Shown: piece after piece, positions 6,612-6,774 of the stretch
Layout: each line of letters starts with the position of its first letter
Position numbering within the stretch: position 1 is the stretch's first letter
Assembly (NCBI GenBank): GCA_964391595.1
Contig: CAYMMM010000037.1
Location: 1 to 6,774 of the forward strand
Length of the DNA: 6,774 bases
Direction: 5' to 3'
Source: JADZGC01 sp964391595
Lineage (GTDB): Bacteria > Patescibacteriota > Saccharimonadia > CAILAD01 > GCA-016700035
Translations under genes and position numbers: made by a program
Notes under the pieces: generated by a model
Told to the model about the DNA's origin: nothing
Seen by the model: the letters and a program-made list of their open reading frames with translations, nothing else
Database searches by the model: none

Positions 6612-6654
6612 TTTCTTCAGACTGAGAATCAAACCCAGTTCGATACTGAAGGAG
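6612..6654 (+). promoter_or_regulatory. Possible hairpin covering the glycosyltransferase ribosome binding site
   Basis: TTTCTTCAG (6612-6620) can pair with CTGAAGGAG (6646-6654) over 9 base pairs, two of them G-U. Inside it ACTG (6621-6624) can pair with CAGT (6636-6639) around an 11-base loop, leaving a 6-base bulge (6640-6645). The 3' arm contains most of the Shine-Dalgarno sequence, so folding would hide it. No run of T follows, so it is not a rho-independent terminator. A pairing of this size can arise by chance, hence the low confidence. Confidence 0.35.
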
Positions 6655-6656
6655 GA
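6649..6656 (+). promoter_or_regulatory. Strong ribosome binding site of the glycosyltransferase gene
   Basis: AAGGAGGA is a near-perfect Shine-Dalgarno sequence. Its GGAGG core ends 4 bases before GTG 6660, a slightly short but workable spacing. It is the strongest such site in the window and fixes the start codon. Confidence 0.75.
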
Positions 6657-6659
6657 CGG

Positions 6660-6774
6660 GTGCGTACCATTTGTATCATTCCTGCCTTCAATGAGGCGGG
6701 TCGTATAGAGCGAGTATTGGCTGTAGCTACACGCTGCACCATGATCGACCTCGTACTGGTCGCAAATAATGGCT
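6660..6774 (+). CDS. Family 2 glycosyltransferase (3' partial)
   Basis: Only the first 38 codons are present, running off the window end with no stop. The protein begins from GTG as MRTICIIPAFNEAGRIERVL, and the IIPAFNEA motif is the nucleotide-sugar binding start of GT-A fold, family 2 glycosyltransferases. The later LVLVANNG fits the second beta strand, where DDGSxD is often seen next. Such enzymes transfer a sugar from a nucleotide sugar to a lipid or polysaccharide acceptor; the relatives opening with this motif include dolichyl-phosphate mannosyltransferase-like and cell-envelope sugar transferases. The acceptor cannot be told from this fragment. It lies 80 bases after pth and has its own strong ribosome binding site. 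It could be read through from the operon or have a promoter I could not identify. Confidence 0.75.
   Translation, partial: MRTICIIPAFNEAGRIERVLAVATRCTMIDLVLVANNG

Noticed and set aside
6595..6647. Promoter for the glycosyltransferase gene (TTTACT or GATACT elements)
   Set aside because: Neither hexamer has a partner at 16-18 bases, and GATACT would start transcription inside the ribosome binding site.

Overview
The window is a gene-dense bacterial chromosomal segment with every recognisable gene on the + strand. It holds nine protein genes, two of them cut by the window edges, and very little intergenic DNA. Base composition is roughly balanced, all genes read in the standard code, and TGA is used as a stop. 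The genes are housekeeping types, mostly at or below the usual family length, tightly overlapped, and accompanied by a receiver-only response regulator. I read this as a small-genome bacterium, possibly of the Candidate Phyla Radiation (for example Saccharibacteria). That placement is an inference from style and protein divergence and is not proven by any one marker.

Layout. Positions 1-1410 encode the C-terminal part of a membrane sensor histidine kinase (membrane helices, PAS, DHp, HATPase). After a 102-base gap with a good sigma-70-like promoter comes a 136-residue stand-alone receiver protein (1513-1923). A 43-base gap then carries an extended -10 element placed so close to the next ATG that the mRNA may be leaderless. 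From 1967 to 6579 runs one compact gene block: scpA, scpB, an RsuA/RluB-type pseudouridine synthase, a secreted D-alanyl-D-alanine carboxypeptidase, der (engA) and pth. The first five genes overlap successively by 23, 14, 8 and 4 bases, and der and pth are 3 bases apart. An 80-base gap follows, with a hairpin that can cover the next ribosome binding site. The window ends in the first 38 codons of a family-2 glycosyltransferase.

How the genes fit together. The kinase and receiver are a plausible two-component pair whose output is unknown, because the receiver has no DNA-binding or enzymatic domain. The block joins chromosome condensation and segregation (ScpA/ScpB, partners of SMC), 23S or 16S rRNA modification, peptidoglycan trimming, 50S subunit assembly (Der) and recycling of peptidyl-tRNA (Pth). 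This is a growth-linked set. scpA-scpB near a D,D-carboxypeptidase and rluB is also known from Bacillus subtilis. No mobile element, CRISPR array, tRNA, rRNA or clearly new defence-type system is visible. The most interesting signals are the apparently leaderless scpA start, the possible structure over the glycosyltransferase start, and atypical motif residues in Der and Pth.
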